A DNA stretch of 64,000 nt. It comes from Quisquiliibacterium transsilvanicum. GTDB lineage: Bacteria > Pseudomonadota > Gammaproteobacteria > Burkholderiales > Burkholderiaceae_E. This document shows, piece after piece, positions 52,161 through 62,329 of this stretch. The notes beneath the pieces were generated by a model. That model was given only the letters and a program-made list of their open reading frames with translations. It was not told the DNA's origin and did no database searches. Each line of letters opens with the position of its first letter. The stretch's first letter is position 1. Location: NCBI RefSeq assembly GCF_014202215.1, contig NZ_JACHGB010000005.1, positions 248,001 to 312,000 on the forward strand, written 5' to 3'. Both the position numbers and the translations under genes were made by a program.

Positions 52161-52949
52161 ATGAACCAATCAAGCTACCGATTCCTGAAATTCGCGCAGG
52201 ACGGCGGTCTTCTGACCGTTTCCCTGAACCGCCCCGAGGCGATGAACGCGATCAACGCCGGCCTGCACACGGAGCTCTCGACCGTGTTCGCCCAGATCGC
52301 CTCGGACCGCAGCGTGCACGCGGTAGTGCTGACCGGCGAAGGCCGCGGATTCTGCGGGGGCGGCGACCTCGCCTGGTTCAGGGACATCACGCCTGCGCAG
52401 GTCGACACGCTGTTCATCGAGGCGCGCAAGATCATCGTCGATCTGCTCGAGGTGCCGCAGCCGATCGTCGCCGCAGTCAACGGACACGCGGCCGGATTGG
52501 GCGCGACGCTCGCGCTGTTCTGCGACATGGTCTTCGTCGCCGACACCGCGCGGATCTCCGACCCGCACGTCCGCGTGGGCGTGGCGGCCGGCGACGGCGG
52601 GGCGGTGATCTGGCCGCTGCTCGTCGGCCCCGCACGCGCCAAGCAGTACCTGATGACCGGAGACGCCCTCAGCGCTGCCGAGGCCGAGCGGATCGGACTG
52701 GTCAACGCCGTGCTTCCGCAGGCCGAGGTCCTGGCCGCCGCGACTGCCATGGCGAAGCGCCTTGCCGAGGGCCCCCGCCGCGCCGTCGAAGCCACCAAGG
52801 CCTCGGTGAACAAGCTCGTACGCGACGCCGTGAACCTGGTGCTGGACACCTCGCTCGCCCTCGAGAAGGCGAACTTCTTCGATGCCGACCACCGGGAGGC
52901 GATCGCCGCCTTCGCCGAGCGCCGCGAACCGAAGTTCACCGGCAACTGA
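52161..52949 (+). CDS. Enoyl-CoA hydratase/isomerase
   Basis: This 262-residue crotonase-fold protein has FCGGGDLAWF, GHAAGLGATLALFCDMVFVA and VGVAAGDGGAVIWPLLVG, with Gly-Asp where catalytic Glu is usual. This unusual pair suggests a reaction other than simple hydration. The ATG at 52161 follows AGGA at a suitable distance. It is the fourth gene of the operon and lies 28 bp before the first synthetase. Confidence 0.88.
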   Translation: MNQSSYRFLKFAQDGGLLTVSLNRPEAMNAINAGLHTELSTVFAQIASDRSVHAVVLTGEGRGFCGGGDLAWFRDITPAQVDTLFIEARKIIVDLLEVPQPIVAAVNGHAAGLGATLALFCDMVFVADTARISDPHVRVGVAAGDGGAVIWPLLVGPARAKQYLMTGDALSAAEAERIGLVNAVLPQAEVLAAATAMAKRLAEGPRRAVEATKASVNKLVRDAVNLVLDTSLALEKANFFDADHREAIAAFAERREPKFTGN

Positions 52950-52977
52950 ACATAACAATAGAGATGCGGAGGAGCAC

Positions 52978-54549
52978 ATGGAAGGCAGACTCGAACGGGG
53001 CATCGGCAAACTGGTGGCCGGAAACATCCTGACGACCGCCGGCGTGCGGTTCGGCGATCGCGAGGCATTCTTCTGCAGCGAGACCGGACGCCGCCCCACG
53101 TTCCGGCAGGTAGACGAACGCTGCAATCGGCTCGCCAACGCCATGATCGGCATGGGCCTGAAGAAGGGCGACGTTGTCGCGCTGCTGACCAGCAACCGGG
53201 TCGAGATCGTGGAGATCCTCTTCGCGCTGGCGAAGACCGGGATCGTCGGCATGCCGCTGAACTACCGGCTCTCGCCCGCAGAGCTGTTCGGCCTGATGAA
53301 CACGGTCGGCGCGCAGGCGCTGTTCTGCGAAGCCCGCTTCCAGGAGGTGCTCGACAGGGCGCCGGCCGAGGTTCCGACGCTGCGGCACCGGGCCCTGTTC
53401 GGTGCGCTCGCGGGGCCGGGCGTCCTGGACTACGAGGGCCTTCTCGCCTCGTCCTCGCCTGCCGAACCCGAGATCGAGGTGGAGGAGGCGGATCCCTTCT
53501 ACTTCAACCTCACCTCGGGCACCAGCGGCCTGCCGAAGTGCTACACGCTCACGCACTACAACAACGCCACGGTGACGCCGATGTTCACGTCGATGGACGT
53601 GAGCCGGCACGACACCTTCCTGACGGTCTTCCCGATGTTCGGGCGCGTCGGCTACGCCTGGATCGCCGCCGGTCTCTACTTCGGCGCGCGCAACGTCCTG
53701 GGCAATTTCGATCCCGGCCGCGCGCTCCAGCTGATCGAGGAGGAGCGAGTGACGATCACGAACCTGGTTGCGACGATGGGGGCGATGCTCCTGCAGCACC
53801 CAGATCTCCCGAAACGCGATCTGGGCTCCCTTCGAGCCACCGTATTCGCCGGTTCGATGCTGCCGGAGCCGATCCGCCGTGGCGTCACAGAACGCATCTG
53901 CCCGGACATCTACGAGTACTACGGCATGCAGGAGACCGGCGCGCTGGTCGTGAGCACGCCGGAGGACCGGAAGGTCAGCCCCGATTCCGTCGGTCGGGTG
54001 ATTCCGCACGCCGAAGTACGCATCGTCGACGATAAGGGCAGGCGTATGCCCCCCGGAGAGATCGGCGAGATCATCGGCCGTTCTCCCACCGGCACCACCG
54101 CCTACTTCCGGAATCCCGAGAAGACCGCTGAGACCTTCCGAAACGGATGGATCCACACCGGGGACCTGGGCAGCATGGACAAGGAAGGCTACCTGTTCAT
54201 CCGTGGCCGCAAGAAGGACATGATCATCTCGGGCGGGCAGAACGTATTTGCAGCAGAGATCGAGGAGGCCATCCTCGACTGCCCCGGCGTCATCGAGTGC
54301 GCCGTCGTCGGGCTGCCGGATCCGTTGTGGGGCGAACGCGTGAGCGCCGTCGTGGTGGTCGAGCCTGGATCCGACTTGACCACCGAGCAGCTGGTCCGGC
54401 ACTGCCGTGAACGACTCGCCAGCTTCAAGACGCCGAAGGAGATCCTCCTGCAGTCGGAGCCCTTGCCCCGGACACCCACCGGAAAGGTGCAGAAATTCAT
54501 CCTCGTCGAGCGACATGGCGGCGACGCGACCGCCTCGGCAACCGCCTGA
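52978..54549 (+). CDS. AMP-dependent acyl-CoA synthetase
   Basis: This 523-residue adenylate-forming enzyme has the phosphate loop NLTSGTSGLPKCY, the EYYGMQETG motif, GWIHTGDLGSMDKEGYLFI and the catalytic Lys in RTPTGKVQKF. It would activate the pathway substrate. The ATG at 52978 has GGAGGAG upstream. A second synthetase follows 18 bp later; having two in tandem suggests two acids are activated, or one before and one after ring or chain cleavage. Confidence 0.9.
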   Translation: MEGRLERGIGKLVAGNILTTAGVRFGDREAFFCSETGRRPTFRQVDERCNRLANAMIGMGLKKGDVVALLTSNRVEIVEILFALAKTGIVGMPLNYRLSPAELFGLMNTVGAQALFCEARFQEVLDRAPAEVPTLRHRALFGALAGPGVLDYEGLLASSSPAEPEIEVEEADPFYFNLTSGTSGLPKCYTLTHYNNATVTPMFTSMDVSRHDTFLTVFPMFGRVGYAWIAAGLYFGARNVLGNFDPGRALQLIEEERVTITNLVATMGAMLLQHPDLPKRDLGSLRATVFAGSMLPEPIRRGVTERICPDIYEYYGMQETGALVVSTPEDRKVSPDSVGRVIPHAEVRIVDDKGRRMPPGEIGEIIGRSPTGTTAYFRNPEKTAETFRNGWIHTGDLGSMDKEGYLFIRGRKKDMIISGGQNVFAAEIEEAILDCPGVIECAVVGLPDPLWGERVSAVVVVEPGSDLTTEQLVRHCRERLASFKTPKEILLQSEPLPRTPTGKVQKFILVERHGGDATASATA

Positions 54550-54567
54550 TCACCTGCGGACACGGAC

Positions 54568-56127
54568 ATGACCACCACCCAATCCCTGATCAGGTCGCTC
54601 CAGCTTCATCCCGACCGCATCGCCGTACGCTTCCAGGGCCGTGCGCGGACCTTCCGTGAATACGGCGACCGGGTCGCACGGCTCGCCGGCGCGCTTCGCA
54701 CCGTGGGCGTGGGTACCGGCCAGACGGTGGCCATGCTCGCACTGAACTCGGACCGCTATCTCGAGTACTGCATGGCGGTGCCCTGGGCAGGCGCGGTCCT
54801 CAACCCCTGCAACATCCGCTGGAGCGCCGAGGAGATCATCTACTCCCTGGAGGATGCCGAATCGGTCGCCCTGATCGTCGACGACGCCTTCGCCGCGATG
54901 GGCGCGGAGATCGCAGCCCGCTGCCCAGCGCTGAAGGCGGTGATCCATGCCACGGACGGCGAGCCCCGCGCCGGCATGCTTTCCTACGAGGCACTGCTGC
55001 GCGACCACGCGCCGATCGAGGACGCGGCGCGTGGGCCGCAGGATCTCGCCGGCATCTTCTACACAGGCGGGACCACGGGCTTCCCGAAGGGCGTGATGCT
55101 CAGCCACGGCAATCTCTGGGCATCGGCCATTTGCTACCTGATGGAGGGGTTCTCGCGCCCGGGATCAACCTACCTGCATGCGGCACCGATGTTCCACCTG
55201 GCCGACATGGGACTTTCCTTCGCGCACTTCCTCAACGGCGGAACGCATGCCGTCGTTCCTGCCTTCGAGCCGAAGTCGGTGATCGAAAGCATGGTTTCCG
55301 ACCAGGTCACCGACATGCTGCTGGTCCCGACGATGGTCCAGATGCTGGTCGACCATCCGGCGATCGGAGGTGCACGCGACCAGCTGATGGTCGAGAGGCT
55401 TCTTTACGGGGCGTCGCCGATCTCCGAGGCGGTTCTGCTGCGAGCCATGGACGCGATGCCCGGCGTGCAATTCGGCCAGGCCTATGGAATGACCGAGCTG
55501 TCGCCGCTGGCCACCTTCAATTCCTTCCACAACCACAGCGAGGAAGGACGCAAGGCCGGAAAGCTGCGGGCCGCGGGCCGGCCGACCTTCTCGGTGGCGC
55601 TCAGGATCGTCGACGCAGAAGGCCGCGAGGTGCCGCGCGGCACGGTCGGCGAGGTGGTCGTGCGTGGCCCGAACGTGATGATGGGCTACTGGAAAAAGCC
55701 GGCCGAGACCGCCGCGGCGCTCCGCGACGGGTGGATGCACACCGGGGATGGCGCGTACATGGACGAGGACGGCTACATCTTCGTTGTCGACCGGATGAAG
55801 GACATGATCATCAGCGGGGGCGAGAACGTCTACTCCGCCGAGGTCGAGAACGCGATCGCGCAGCATCCGGCGGTCGCGTCCGTCGCGGTGATCGGCATCC
55901 CGGACGACCGCTGGGGAGAGTCCGTCCACGCCGTGATCGTCCTGAAGCCGGGCGCCAGCGCGGACGCTGCCCGGATCCAGTCGCACTGCAAGGAGCGGAT
56001 CGCGGGCTACAAGTGCCCGCGCAGCGTGGAGTTCCGCGATGCGCTTCCGCTCTCCGGTGCCGGGAAGATCCTCAAGGTCGAGCTGCGCAAGCCCTTCTGG
56101 GAGGGGCGCCAGCGCTGCATCGCCTGA
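54568..56127 (+). CDS. AMP-dependent acyl-CoA synthetase
   Basis: This 519-residue adenylate-forming enzyme has FYTGGTTGFPKGVMLSHGN, the QAYGMTELSP motif, GWMHTGDGAYMDEDGYIFV and the catalytic Lys in LSGAGKILKVEL. It lies 18 bp after the previous synthetase and 68 bp before the acyl-CoA dehydrogenase. The two neighbouring synthetases are only distantly alike, so a recent duplication is unlikely. The substrate is not evident. Confidence 0.91.
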   Translation: MTTTQSLIRSLQLHPDRIAVRFQGRARTFREYGDRVARLAGALRTVGVGTGQTVAMLALNSDRYLEYCMAVPWAGAVLNPCNIRWSAEEIIYSLEDAESVALIVDDAFAAMGAEIAARCPALKAVIHATDGEPRAGMLSYEALLRDHAPIEDAARGPQDLAGIFYTGGTTGFPKGVMLSHGNLWASAICYLMEGFSRPGSTYLHAAPMFHLADMGLSFAHFLNGGTHAVVPAFEPKSVIESMVSDQVTDMLLVPTMVQMLVDHPAIGGARDQLMVERLLYGASPISEAVLLRAMDAMPGVQFGQAYGMTELSPLATFNSFHNHSEEGRKAGKLRAAGRPTFSVALRIVDAEGREVPRGTVGEVVVRGPNVMMGYWKKPAETAAALRDGWMHTGDGAYMDEDGYIFVVDRMKDMIISGGENVYSAEVENAIAQHPAVASVAVIGIPDDRWGESVHAVIVLKPGASADAARIQSHCKERIAGYKCPRSVEFRDALPLSGAGKILKVELRKPFWEGRQRCIA

Positions 56128-56195
56128 ATTCCGTCCCGCAGCAGCATCCCGACACCATCGACCCGGCGCACGTTCAACGCCGACAGGAAGGATCC

Positions 56196-57347
56196 ATGTT
56201 CCCCCGATTGCATCAGCATCCCTGGATGACCGAGGACGTCGCTCTGTTCCGCGCCCAGGTGCGACGCTTCGCCGAGACCGAGATGGCGCCCCGGCTTCCG
56301 GAATGGCGCAAGCAGGGTCGGATCGACCCCGAGGTCTGGCACAAGATGGGCGAGCTCGGCATGATGCTGCCGGAGCTTCCAGAGGAGTACGGCGGCTCGG
56401 GCACGAACGCCGCCTACCAGCTGGTCGTGCTCGATGAGCTCTCGCGCATCGAGATGCCGATGAAGCACTCGGTGCACTCGATCGTCGCCCACTACATCCT
56501 GGAGTTCGGCACGGCGTCGCAGCGCGAACGCTGGCTTCCGAAGATGGCGCGAGGCGAGTGGCTGACCAGCGTCGCCATGACCGAGCCCGCCAGCGGGTCC
56601 GACCTCAAGTCCATGCGCACGCACGCGCAGCGCCGGGGCGATCACTACGTGCTCAACGGCGCCAAGACCTTCATCACCAATGGCGCCACCTCGCAGCTCG
56701 TGCTCGTCGCTTGCAAGACGGATCCCGCCCTGGGCTCCAGGGGCGTGTCGCTCCTCGCTGTGGAGGTCGACGATCCGCCGCCCGGGTTCCGCGTCGGACG
56801 CGTGCTCGACAAGATGGGACAGCACTCGGTGGACACCTGCGAGCTGTTCTTCGACGATGTCATGGTTCCGGCGGAGAACCTGCTCGGCGGAGTCGAAGGC
56901 CAGGGCTTCCGGCAGCTGATGAGCCACCTCCCCTGGGAACGGCTGATCGTCTCGGTGGCCGCGGCCGCGGTCATCGAGCGCGCGGTCGAACTGACCGTCG
57001 AGTACACGCGCCAGCGCAAGGCCTTCGGGCAGACGGTGTTCGACTTCCAGAACACGCGCTTCAAGCTCGCCGAGTGCGCGACCATGGCGCACGTGGTTCG
57101 CAGCTTCGTCAACGACTGCATCCAGCGGCTGGTCGACGGAACGCTCGATCCGGAGGCCGCCTACATGGCCAAGTGGTGGACGTCCGACGTGCAGTGCCGG
57201 GTCCTGGACGACTGCCTGCAGTGCTTCGGAGGCTACGGCTACATGAACGAATACCCGATCGCCCGCATGTACACCGACGCACGCATCCAGCGGATCTACG
57301 GAGGCACCAACGAGGTCATGAAGGAGCTGATCTCCCGCAGCCTCTGA
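56196..57347 (+). CDS. Acyl-CoA dehydrogenase
   Basis: This 383-residue flavoprotein has the signature VAMTEPASGSDL, NGAKTFITNGATSQL, the RKAFGQTVFDFQNTRFKLAE helix and the C-terminal QCFGGYGYMNEYPIAR and RIYGGTNEVMKELI, with all regions expected for a catalytic subunit. It oxidises an acyl-CoA to 2-enoyl-CoA. It is the last gene of the seven-gene operon. AGGAAGG precedes the ATG. The gene is convergent with the large regulator, 31 bp away. Confidence 0.93.
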   Translation: MFPRLHQHPWMTEDVALFRAQVRRFAETEMAPRLPEWRKQGRIDPEVWHKMGELGMMLPELPEEYGGSGTNAAYQLVVLDELSRIEMPMKHSVHSIVAHYILEFGTASQRERWLPKMARGEWLTSVAMTEPASGSDLKSMRTHAQRRGDHYVLNGAKTFITNGATSQLVLVACKTDPALGSRGVSLLAVEVDDPPPGFRVGRVLDKMGQHSVDTCELFFDDVMVPAENLLGGVEGQGFRQLMSHLPWERLIVSVAAAAVIERAVELTVEYTRQRKAFGQTVFDFQNTRFKLAECATMAHVVRSFVNDCIQRLVDGTLDPEAAYMAKWWTSDVQCRVLDDCLQCFGGYGYMNEYPIARMYTDARIQRIYGGTNEVMKELISRSL

Positions 57348-57378
57348 GCCGCCATTCGATCGGATCAGGGCGCGTGAC

Positions 57379-60108
57379 TCAGTTCGGCTCCAGTATTCCA
57401 AGTCGACGCGCGATCGCTACCGCGTGAGTGCGGTTCTCGGCGCAGAGCTTGGCGTTGATGCTGCGCAGATGCGTCTTGACCGTCGACTCGGAGACGAACA
57501 TGCGCTCCGCGATGACACGGTTCGAATGTCCCTCCGCCAACAGGAGAAGGACGCGAACCTCCTTGGGCGTCAGAGCCTCCCGGCCGACCCGGACCGCGTT
57601 CGAATCGTCCGGGTCCCCACTTCCGGTGCGCATCTTCCCGGACACGAGGTCCCGGCGCGGCATGGCCGGTTCGCTCCCTTGGCCCGGAACTTCGCCGGTC
57701 CGAGCCCGCTCGAAGAGCTCCAGTGCCTTCGGTCCCTCGTCCTCGATCATGCTGGACAGACCGTCGGTCAACGCCACCGACGACAACTCGCGCGCAAGTT
57801 GGAGCGCGTCCTCGGTGAATCCGCAGCAGTCTAAGGCCATCGCGAGCAGCACCCGAAGATGATGCGCGCGCCGCAGTCGACCCTGACTGCAGGACTGAGC
57901 GATCGCGCGTTCCAGACTCCCGATCGCTTCGGCCGCTCGACCATCGTGGATGGCAATCCGGGCCGAAGCATGTACCGGCCCCTCGATGTCGTTCGCGTGC
58001 AGGGAAAGCTCGCCGCCGGGATCCGGAACGTCCGGAACTGTGTCTTCCAGAAGATGATCCTTTGCCGCCTCCAGGTCCCCGTCGAGGAGCGCCATCCGCG
58101 CCCGTTCCAGGCTGGCGCTTCCGCAAAGGCGCGGCAGGCGCTCCAGACGCCCCTTCCTCTCCAGAAGATCGAGCTGATCGGCAGCCTGCCCGCGCTCTCC
58201 GCGACGGTACGCGATGCGGGCAAGGGTGACGCGGCTGGTGATCAACTGGTCCGGAGCGGCAACATCGTCGATCATCGCAAGATATGCGTCGAGCAGGCGC
58301 TCCGCCTCGTCAAGCTGACCGCCCGCATAGCATGCCTCCGCGAGGAAGGCGGCGGCGATGGTGCTCCCGGATGCGTGCTGGCCGGGATGAGTCGTGGCCG
58401 AGGCCAGCGCAGCGCGGCAACGCGCGATCGCCGGACGCACCGCGCCCCGCGCCAGGTCGATCGCCGCATCCAGGCACGCGCCCACGGCAAGGTTGAACGA
58501 ACTTCCGATCTGCCGATGAGAAGGCATACCCTGGGCGATCACCGCCCGCGCATCCTCGAATCGATTGGCTGCGATGAGACAGAAGGCGTGCGAGTTCTGC
58601 TGGAGACTATGCGCGAAAGGATTCTCCTCAGCAGACACCTGCCCTGCGCACGCTTCCCAAGCGGCCAGCGCCTCCCATACCTGATCGGTCATCGCCAGGA
58701 TGAACGCGCGCTGAACGGCCAGTTCGGCCCGGATTCCCTCGTCGCAGGATCCATGGGCCTCGACCTGGTCGAGTTGGGAAAGGGCCTCGGCGTAGCGATG
58801 GGTGAAGACAAGCGCCCAGCCGTAGCCGCATTTCAGGCGAGCGTCCCCACCGAAGCCGACGACGCCCGGCATCCGATCGAAAAACTTCGCCAGAAGGAAC
58901 ACTCGTCCCTGCCAGAGCAGCGGCTCCGCATGTTCACGGAGCAGTTCGATCGACGCGGCGACGTCACCGGAGCGGATCATGTGCTCGAGCGCACTGACGG
59001 GCTGGCCACGCTCAAGATACCAATCGGCGGCCGTGCGGGTGAGTCTCGCCGTCTTGCCCGGATCAGATCTGGCGAGCTCGCCGCAGAGGAAGTCTCGAAA
59101 CAGCGGGTGAAACCGGTAGGAGCCACCCTCCGGGCCTTGCGGTATGACGAACAGGCCGGCCTTCTCGAACGACGCCAGCCGGACAAGACTGTCACGATGA
59201 CCGGTGATCGCGTCGCAGAGTGAAGGGTTCAAATCATCCAGGACGCTGACGTCGAGGAGGAAATCTCGTGATTCCTCCGGGAGCCTGGAGAGCACATCGT
59301 CGAGCAGGTAGTCCGCGACCGCAGCGTGCGAGCCGCTGAACGATCTTATGAAGCCCTCCGGATCGTCATGCTCCCTAAGTGCCAGCGCCGCCAGCCACAA
59401 TGCCGCCGCCCAGCCCTGCGTACGTCCATGGAGGCCCCTGATCTGCCGGTCGTCCAGGTCGAGCCTGCATTCGCCGCGCAGCAGGGCGGCCGACTCGTCG
59501 AGAGAGAAGCGCAGCGCTTCCTGGGTGACCTCGACCAGATGCCCGTGCGCCCTCAAGCGCCCGAGGCCGAGCTTCGGGGACTCGCGGCTGCCGACGATCA
59601 CCTGCCCACCGACGGGCAGTGCATCCAGGATTGATCGGATCACGCCCATGACGGCCGCCGCCTGAACCGCCTCGAGGTTGTCGAGAAAGAGCGCGAACGG
59701 ACGGGTCTGCATCGACAGGTGGTGGATCAGGTCGAGCGCTGCACCAGTCACGTCGCGCTCACCGGCCGAAGGGGTGATCAGCGCCAGCGTGGGATCGATC
59801 GCCTGAAACGCCGCCAGGACATGGGACAGGAATCGGGATACATCGTTGTCTGCCTCATCGAGCGTCAGCCAGGCCGTGGCGACTCCTCGCTGTTGGAGCC
59901 GTCGGTGATACTCGACCAGGAAGGTCGTCTTTCCGAATCCGGCCGGCGCTCGTACCACCACCAGCTTCGCGCCTACTGCGCGATCGAGCATCTCGATGAG
60001 CCTTGGGCGAGCCAGGAACCTGGCCGTACCCAGCCGCGGTGTCAGCTTTGCGGCCACGAGCCGCATCCCGCCGCTTGTCAGGGAGGGGTCAAGCTTGGAA
60101 CGATGCAT
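57379..60108 (-). CDS. LuxR-family regulator of the MalT/LAL type
   Basis: This 909-residue regulator has an N-terminal ATPase with Walker A APAGFGKTTF near residue 54 and LDNLEAVQ as Walker B. A long TPR-like helical region follows, and then a C-terminal LuxR helix-turn-helix (LTPKEVRVLLLLAEGHSNRV, then SESTVKTHLRSINAKL). MalT-type regulators bind a small inducer and ATP, then activate. Lying directly after the seven-gene operon, it is a likely activator of that cluster. The ATG at 60108 has GAAGAG upstream. Confidence 0.91.
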   Translation of the reverse strand: MHRSKLDPSLTSGGMRLVAAKLTPRLGTARFLARPRLIEMLDRAVGAKLVVVRAPAGFGKTTFLVEYHRRLQQRGVATAWLTLDEADNDVSRFLSHVLAAFQAIDPTLALITPSAGERDVTGAALDLIHHLSMQTRPFALFLDNLEAVQAAAVMGVIRSILDALPVGGQVIVGSRESPKLGLGRLRAHGHLVEVTQEALRFSLDESAALLRGECRLDLDDRQIRGLHGRTQGWAAALWLAALALREHDDPEGFIRSFSGSHAAVADYLLDDVLSRLPEESRDFLLDVSVLDDLNPSLCDAITGHRDSLVRLASFEKAGLFVIPQGPEGGSYRFHPLFRDFLCGELARSDPGKTARLTRTAADWYLERGQPVSALEHMIRSGDVAASIELLREHAEPLLWQGRVFLLAKFFDRMPGVVGFGGDARLKCGYGWALVFTHRYAEALSQLDQVEAHGSCDEGIRAELAVQRAFILAMTDQVWEALAAWEACAGQVSAEENPFAHSLQQNSHAFCLIAANRFEDARAVIAQGMPSHRQIGSSFNLAVGACLDAAIDLARGAVRPAIARCRAALASATTHPGQHASGSTIAAAFLAEACYAGGQLDEAERLLDAYLAMIDDVAAPDQLITSRVTLARIAYRRGERGQAADQLDLLERKGRLERLPRLCGSASLERARMALLDGDLEAAKDHLLEDTVPDVPDPGGELSLHANDIEGPVHASARIAIHDGRAAEAIGSLERAIAQSCSQGRLRRAHHLRVLLAMALDCCGFTEDALQLARELSSVALTDGLSSMIEDEGPKALELFERARTGEVPGQGSEPAMPRRDLVSGKMRTGSGDPDDSNAVRVGREALTPKEVRVLLLLAEGHSNRVIAERMFVSESTVKTHLRSINAKLCAENRTHAVAIARRLGILEPN

Positions 60109-60212
60109 CGAACTCTTCGATCATAAGCTTTCGACCCTCTGCCATCGCCGACGGAAAACCCATCTGCGCGAGGTCGACCGGCAGCGATCCACCTGCAATG
60201 ACGATCGCACCG

Positions 60213-61364
60213 TCACCCCCCGCTGAGATCCTCATCCAGCGGCCTCAGCCCCAGCGACGCCAGCACCTCCCGCGTGTGCTCCCCCAGCCCCGGCACGTGC
60301 CGCCCCACCGTGACGTCGGCGCCCGAGATCCGGAACGGCGCGTTCATCACCTTGTACTCGCCGCCGGGGTCGCTCACCGTGGCCAGCGCGTGGCGATGCT
60401 CCAGTTGCGGGTCGTGCAGCACCTCGGCGACGGTGCGATACGGTGACGCCGGCACGCCGAAACGGTCGAACACCGCCATGCACTCGGCAGTGCTCAGCGT
60501 GGTCGACCACTTCTCCAGTTCTTCGACGAACTTCGGCCAGTTGCGACGTCGCTCCATGTAGTCCTCGAAGCGCGGATCTCTGGCGAGTTCGGGCCGGCCG
60601 GCGGCCTCGCACAGCGTGACGAAGCTCTTCTCGCTGGCCACCGCTGCCATCACGTAGCCGTCCGCGGTCTTCGTAGGGCCGAACATGCGCACAGGCGAGC
60701 CGCCCGCCTGCGCGAACTGCACCTCGTTCAGGCACAGCGACAGCATCGATTCGAGCATCGACACGTCGATCAACTGTCCGCGGCCGGTGCGCTCGCGCAG
60801 GTGCAGCGCGGGGCCGATCGCGGCGAACGCATACAGCCCGGAGAGCACATCGGCAGTGAAGATGCCGCACCAGTCTGGACGATCGCGCCCTTCTTCCTGG
60901 TAGCTCAGGTGGGCCCGGTCGTAGCCGGAGGCCGCGTGCACGACCGGCGCGTAGGCCGGCGCGCCTGCCGACGGTCCGGTCTGGCCGTAGCCCGAGATCG
61001 AGCAGTAGATCAGCCGCGGGTTCGACGCGGCGAGCTTCGGATAATCGATCCCCAGGCGTGCCGTCACGCCGGGGCGGAAGTTTTCGACCAGCAGGTCCGC
61101 CTGCGCGGCAAGCTTGCGCACCGCCTCCACGCCCTCGACCGACTTGAGGTCCAGCACCACGCTGTGCTTGCCCGCGTTGAGCTGCCCGAACGGATTGCTG
61201 TGCCCGTCACGCATCGGCGGACGGCTGCGCATCATGTCGCCTTCGGGCGCCTCCACCTTGATCACTTCCGCGCCGAGGTCGGCGAGCAGGCGGGTGCAGT
61301 AAGGCCCGGCGATCGTGGTCGTCAGGTCGACCACCTTGAGACCCTTGTACGGCTTCTCGGACAC
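60213..61364 (-). CDS. Class III CoA-transferase (CaiB/BaiF family)
   Basis: This 383-residue CoA-transferase has the N-terminal YKGLKVVDLTTTIAGPYCTRLLADLGAEVIK, the VVLDLKS segment, the catalytic Asp region GYDRAHLS-GIFTADVLSGLYA and the SMLESML motif. It moves CoA between acids, an alternative to ATP-dependent activation. A GTG at 61364 is chosen because GGGAGG lies at good distance; an upstream in-frame ATG at 61415 is possible. It is divergent from two hydratases. Confidence 0.9.
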   Translation of the reverse strand: MSEKPYKGLKVVDLTTTIAGPYCTRLLADLGAEVIKVEAPEGDMMRSRPPMRDGHSNPFGQLNAGKHSVVLDLKSVEGVEAVRKLAAQADLLVENFRPGVTARLGIDYPKLAASNPRLIYCSISGYGQTGPSAGAPAYAPVVHAASGYDRAHLSYQEEGRDRPDWCGIFTADVLSGLYAFAAIGPALHLRERTGRGQLIDVSMLESMLSLCLNEVQFAQAGGSPVRMFGPTKTADGYVMAAVASEKSFVTLCEAAGRPELARDPRFEDYMERRRNWPKFVEELEKWSTTLSTAECMAVFDRFGVPASPYRTVAEVLHDPQLEHRHALATVSDPGGEYKVMNAPFRISGADVTVGRHVPGLGEHTREVLASLGLRPLDEDLSGG

Positions 61365-61513
61365 GCGCTTGCCTCCCTGGTTCGGATGATCCGAGAGAGC
61401 ATAGCGGCATCCCACGGACCGGCACAGTCCGCTTTCACGTCAACGCGCAAGCGACGCAAGAGGGCTTTCCACTAGCATGGTCCGGCACCCGATGGACGGG
61501 GGAGGGACGCTCG

Positions 61514-62329
61514 ATGGAAGAACAAGAACACGTCGGCTACGAACGCCGCGGACCGCTGGCGATCATCCGGCTAGAACGGCCCGATGCGCTCAACGCAATC
61601 ACCTATCCGATGATCGCCGGGATCGAGCGCCGCGCGCGAGAAGCCGAGGCCGACCCGGAGGTGTTCGCGATCTGCATCACCGGCGAGGGCAGGGGCTTCT
61701 GCGCCGGCATCGACATGAGCGTGCTGTCGGCGCACACGCAGGGCAATTCTCCGCAGCGCGCACGAAGCGAAGGCGCGCGCGCCCGGCCGGCGCTGTTCAG
61801 TTTCCTGCTCGACATCTCCAAGCCCGTGATCGCCGCGATCAATGGCGTCGGCGCCGGCGGCGGCTTCGTGCTGGCGATGATGTGCGACCTGCGCTTCATG
61901 GCCGAGGACGCCAGCCTGATCACGGTGTTCTCCAAGCGGGGACTGATCGCCGAGCACGGCACCAGCTGGCTGCTGCCGCGGATGGTGGGGCTGGGCCGCG
62001 CGCTGGACCTGCTGTGGAGCTCGCGCAAGCTGGAAGCCGAGGAGGCCCTGCGCATCGGCCTCGCGGACCGCGTGGTGCCCGCCAAGCGCCTGCTCGACGA
62101 AGTCCAGGACTACGTAGAGCAGATGGCGGCGACGGTGTCGCCGCGCGCGATTGCGACCATCAAGGCGCAGGTCCACCGGCACCTCGAATGCGGCTTCGAC
62201 CAGGCGGCACTCGAGTCGGACGCGCTGATGACCGATGCGCTGCGCCATCCGGATGCCGCCGAAGGCGCGAAATCGTTCATCGAACGGCGGCCGCCCCGGT
62301 TCGCCGCGTGGAAGGGAGAAGGACAGTGA
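61514..62329 (+). CDS. Enoyl-CoA hydratase/isomerase
   Basis: This 271-residue crotonase-fold protein has FCAGIDMSVLSAHTQ, NGVGAGGGFVLAMMCDLRFMA and RGLIAEHGTSWLLPR. The Glu in AEHG takes the place of one catalytic Glu. It hydrates or isomerises an enoyl-CoA. Its stop overlaps the GTG start of the next hydratase, so the two may act in sequence or as a complex. Confidence 0.9.
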   Translation: MEEQEHVGYERRGPLAIIRLERPDALNAITYPMIAGIERRAREAEADPEVFAICITGEGRGFCAGIDMSVLSAHTQGNSPQRARSEGARARPALFSFLLDISKPVIAAINGVGAGGGFVLAMMCDLRFMAEDASLITVFSKRGLIAEHGTSWLLPRMVGLGRALDLLWSSRKLEAEEALRIGLADRVVPAKRLLDEVQDYVEQMAATVSPRAIATIKAQVHRHLECGFDQAALESDALMTDALRHPDAAEGAKSFIERRPPRFAAWKGEGQ

